Positions 62,300-64,000 of a DNA stretch of 64,000 bases are shown one piece after another. The stretch is taken from positions 62,001-126,000 of the forward strand of contig NZ_JABMCB010000160.1 in the NCBI RefSeq assembly GCF_013359935.1. The letters are read 5' to 3'. The notes below the pieces were generated by a model, which saw nothing but the letters and a program-made list of their open reading frames with translations, did not search any database and was not told the DNA's origin. Source of the stretch: Paenibacillus xylanilyticus. Its GTDB lineage: Bacteria; Bacillota; Bacilli; Paenibacillales; Paenibacillaceae. The position numbers and the translations under genes are program-made. Each line of letters opens with the position of its first letter. Position 1 is the stretch's first letter.

Positions 62300-63610
62300 T
62301 TAAAATAAAGCTTCGGTTGCAACCGGTTGATGCACTGGCAGTGGCTGAAGAGCGGTGGTCCGATCGATATGAATAAACGCATCATAACGATCCGCCATGT
62401 TGGAAGGTACATAATTGCCATATCGCTCATGATCAGGATTATATACCACACCGATCGCACGGTGGCCAATGGACTTATGCAAGACGGAGGATGTATCGGA
62501 GAGCATAACCATGCCGTCCCGGCCTTCACCTGCCCGGTGCATGTAATCCTCCCAGCTTCCTGGCTGTCCAGGTGGAACAATCATTTTCTCCACAGGATCT
62601 CCCCAAGCTCTTCCCGCGAGTACCTCACCCTGATAGGTTCCGAAGCCAACGGCAAACACCCGATGCTCCGGGTCCTCTCGCAGCAGCTGACCGACATTCA
62701 CCATGCCATCCTGTATCATATCGGTTGCCCGCGCGTCACCAATATGCGTATTGTGCTCCCAGACAATGGCTTTGGCAGTTCTTCCATAATAGGCCATGAT
62801 TCTCTTTAGCGATTCAACCATATGTTTGTCCCGAACATTCCAGGATTCCGGACCGCCTCGGACCATCGTACGGTAGTAGGCCTCGGAGCTGGAAGTAACC
62901 AACATATTGACCTCAGCATTCAGCTCTTCCTCACTGGCTGGATGCGCCATGCGGCGGTTCTGCATCTGTTTCAGCAGTTCAACCACTTCATTCTCACAGC
63001 TCTCCGAAAGCAATCCTGCCGCGATGCCATAACTCTGATGATCCTTGCTGTAAGGATCGAAGCAGGCGTATGTGCGGCGTGCCTGTTCCAGTTGGGGGGA
63101 CTTTGTTTCCTCCAAATAACCGATAATGGCCTCCATGGATTCCCACAACGAATACATGTCTATTCCATAAAATCCAACCTTCGGACGTTCACTGCTTTCA
63201 GTGTGATTGGCTGCATTATGCTCTTTCAGCCACTCGGCAAAATAACAAATATCCGTATTCGCCCACATCCAAGTTGGCCAGCGGGTAAAATCGCCCAGTG
63301 CATCGGATGCCGAAGAATCGGATCCCACCATTCCTTTCACATACCGGTTCAACCGATAAGCAGCGGGCCAATCACCCTCCACGCCGATGATGTTGAATCC
63401 CTTGTTTGCAATCAGCCTCTTCGATAGCTCGGCACGATATCGATAAAAGTCAGCTGTCCCATGGCTTGCTTCGCCGAGCAGTACAATATCTGCATCCCCG
63501 ATCGCGTTAACCATGCGGTCCAGATTCTCCATGCCATCCAAAGGGATAAATAAAGCATTCAGTTCTTTCAAATAAGCACTCTGCTCTGATTGAATATTAT
63601 TGGTACTCAT
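62300..63610 (-). CDS. Erythromycin esterase-like protein
   Basis: 436 residues of the Ere/succinoglycan-biosynthesis family: LLGEASHGTADFYRYRAELS, IIGVEGDWPAAYRLNRY, WEHNTHIGDARATDM and VFAVGFGTYQGEVLAG. The conserved His and Glu in GEASHG, VEGDWP and EHNTHIGD match the catalytic residues of EreB and EreC. Most chromosomal members have unproven substrates, so macrolide resistance is not implied. SD TAGGAGGT precedes the ATG. Confidence 0.9.
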   Translation of the reverse strand: MSTNNIQSEQSAYLKELNALFIPLDGMENLDRMVNAIGDADIVLLGEASHGTADFYRYRAELSKRLIANKGFNIIGVEGDWPAAYRLNRYVKGMVGSDSSASDALGDFTRWPTWMWANTDICYFAEWLKEHNAANHTESSERPKVGFYGIDMYSLWESMEAIIGYLEETKSPQLEQARRTYACFDPYSKDHQSYGIAAGLLSESCENEVVELLKQMQNRRMAHPASEEELNAEVNMLVTSSSEAYYRTMVRGGPESWNVRDKHMVESLKRIMAYYGRTAKAIVWEHNTHIGDARATDMIQDGMVNVGQLLREDPEHRVFAVGFGTYQGEVLAGRAWGDPVEKMIVPPGQPGSWEDYMHRAGEGRDGMVMLSDTSSVLHKSIGHRAIGVVYNPDHERYGNYVPSNMADRYDAFIHIDRTTALQPLPVHQPVATEALF

Positions 63611-63667
63611 AAAATAAACCTCCTAAGGCAATATGAGTAAATTATCTCCGGTTTGTCCATTTTATAA

Positions 63668-63823
63668 CCAATTCAAGCTATCTTAGTTTACAATCTTATT
63701 GAAGGAACAGGACATCGTCCTATTGCCGATTACGGTGATAAAAAAGGAAAAATGACTAAGGGCCAACTCGATAACATAATTTGTTATATGGAGAAACGCG
63801 GTATAAATTATCAAATAATCTGA
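63668..63823 (+). pseudogene. Possible C-terminal remnant of a small protein
   Basis: A frame opening after a stop at 63665-63667 and closing with TGA at 63821-63823 reads plausible protein (LIEGTGHRPIADYGDKKGK, QLDNIICYMEKRGINY). It has no start codon with an SD except a weak internal ATG. No family recognised. It may be decayed coding sequence or a short peptide. Confidence 0.25.
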
Positions 63824-63854
63824 TCCCTATTTCTAGATCAGGGAGGGGGAAGAG

Positions 63855-64000
63855 ATGAAAAAGTCAACCACGGAAGCTAACAGAACCGCTGAAGCAAAGA
63901 TGGGTTGTTTTATTTCCGCAACACCTCAGGTGGAATTCGAATCCGCTTATAACGAGGCAATGGCCCTTCTCCCAACGCCAGCTTTGACCCAGGATGTTGA
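63855..64000 (+). CDS. Unrecognised protein, N-terminus (cut by window edge)
   Basis: Open from the ATG at 63855 to the window end (48 residues): MKKSTTEANRTAEAKMGCFI then ATPQVEFESAYNEAMALLPT. GGGAGGGGGAAG lies 5-8 nt upstream. A CTGATC/GATCAG hairpin ends just before this SD (63820-63840). No signal peptide or known domain is visible in the part seen. Confidence 0.6.
   Translation, partial: MKKSTTEANRTAEAKMGCFISATPQVEFESAYNEAMALLPTPALTQDV

Overview
The window looks like a chromosomal segment of a Paenibacillus or a close relative among the low-GC, endospore-forming Bacillota. The signs are a GerA-type germinant receptor operon, a Tlp-type spore protein, strong Shine-Dalgarno sequences with some TTG and GTG starts, a motility-type (sigma-D-like) promoter, and many carbohydrate-active enzymes each sitting beside its own regulator. 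I see no rRNA, tRNA, CRISPR array, insertion sequence or prophage. Most genes are single units or short operons closed by intrinsic terminators.

Layout. 0-9 kb: the end of an AraC regulator, a MerR/AdhR-alcohol dehydrogenase pair with matching operators, a GH43 glycosidase with a divergent HTH regulator carrying a long C-terminal domain, then an orphan LicT-type antitermination leader followed by a chemoreceptor with its own sigma-D-like promoter. 9-15 kb: an MFS exporter, a class I amidotransferase, two lipoproteins, and a divergent hydrolase/TetR pair. 15-18 kb: carboxynorspermidine synthase and decarboxylase (the alternative spermidine route) behind a long gene-free leader with a terminator. 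18-33 kb: small accessory genes, including csaA, asnA, two transporters, an ArsR plus a UvrA-like ATPase lacking the UvrB-binding domain, a GH27 enzyme with its AraC regulator, and paiA. 33-42 kb: a guanidine-I (ykkC) riboswitch in front of two DUF1989 proteins, a urea/guanidine carboxylase and an allophanate hydrolase, with a divergent APC permease. 42-49 kb: a cytosolic subtilase with a HEAT-like tail, an aldo/keto reductase, and a ger operon whose C subunit is cut by an in-frame amber codon. 49-54 kb: a second ArsR with a broken SRPBCC partner, and an arsRBC operon. 54-64 kb: a YitT protein, a LysR/EamA pair, GH105 with a divergent AraC regulator, tlp, a GNAT-MerR operon with a 19-bp-spacer promoter, a dehydrogenase, an erythromycin-esterase-like protein and a partial gene.

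How the genes fit together. The clearest pathway is guanidine assimilation: guanidine is carboxylated, deiminated to allophanate and hydrolysed to ammonia and CO2, with the whole operon switched by a guanidine aptamer. Polyamine metabolism appears twice (carboxynorspermidine genes; paiA). Three plant-polysaccharide enzymes (GH43, GH27, GH105) are each paired with a local regulator, which fits a soil or rhizosphere life. The regulatory DNA holds the least explained material: the orphan RAT leader, twin ArsR promoters with duplicated operators at the same 29-bp spacing, a perfect 14-bp inverted repeat covering the gerA start codon, and the attenuator-like leader of the carboxynorspermidine genes.
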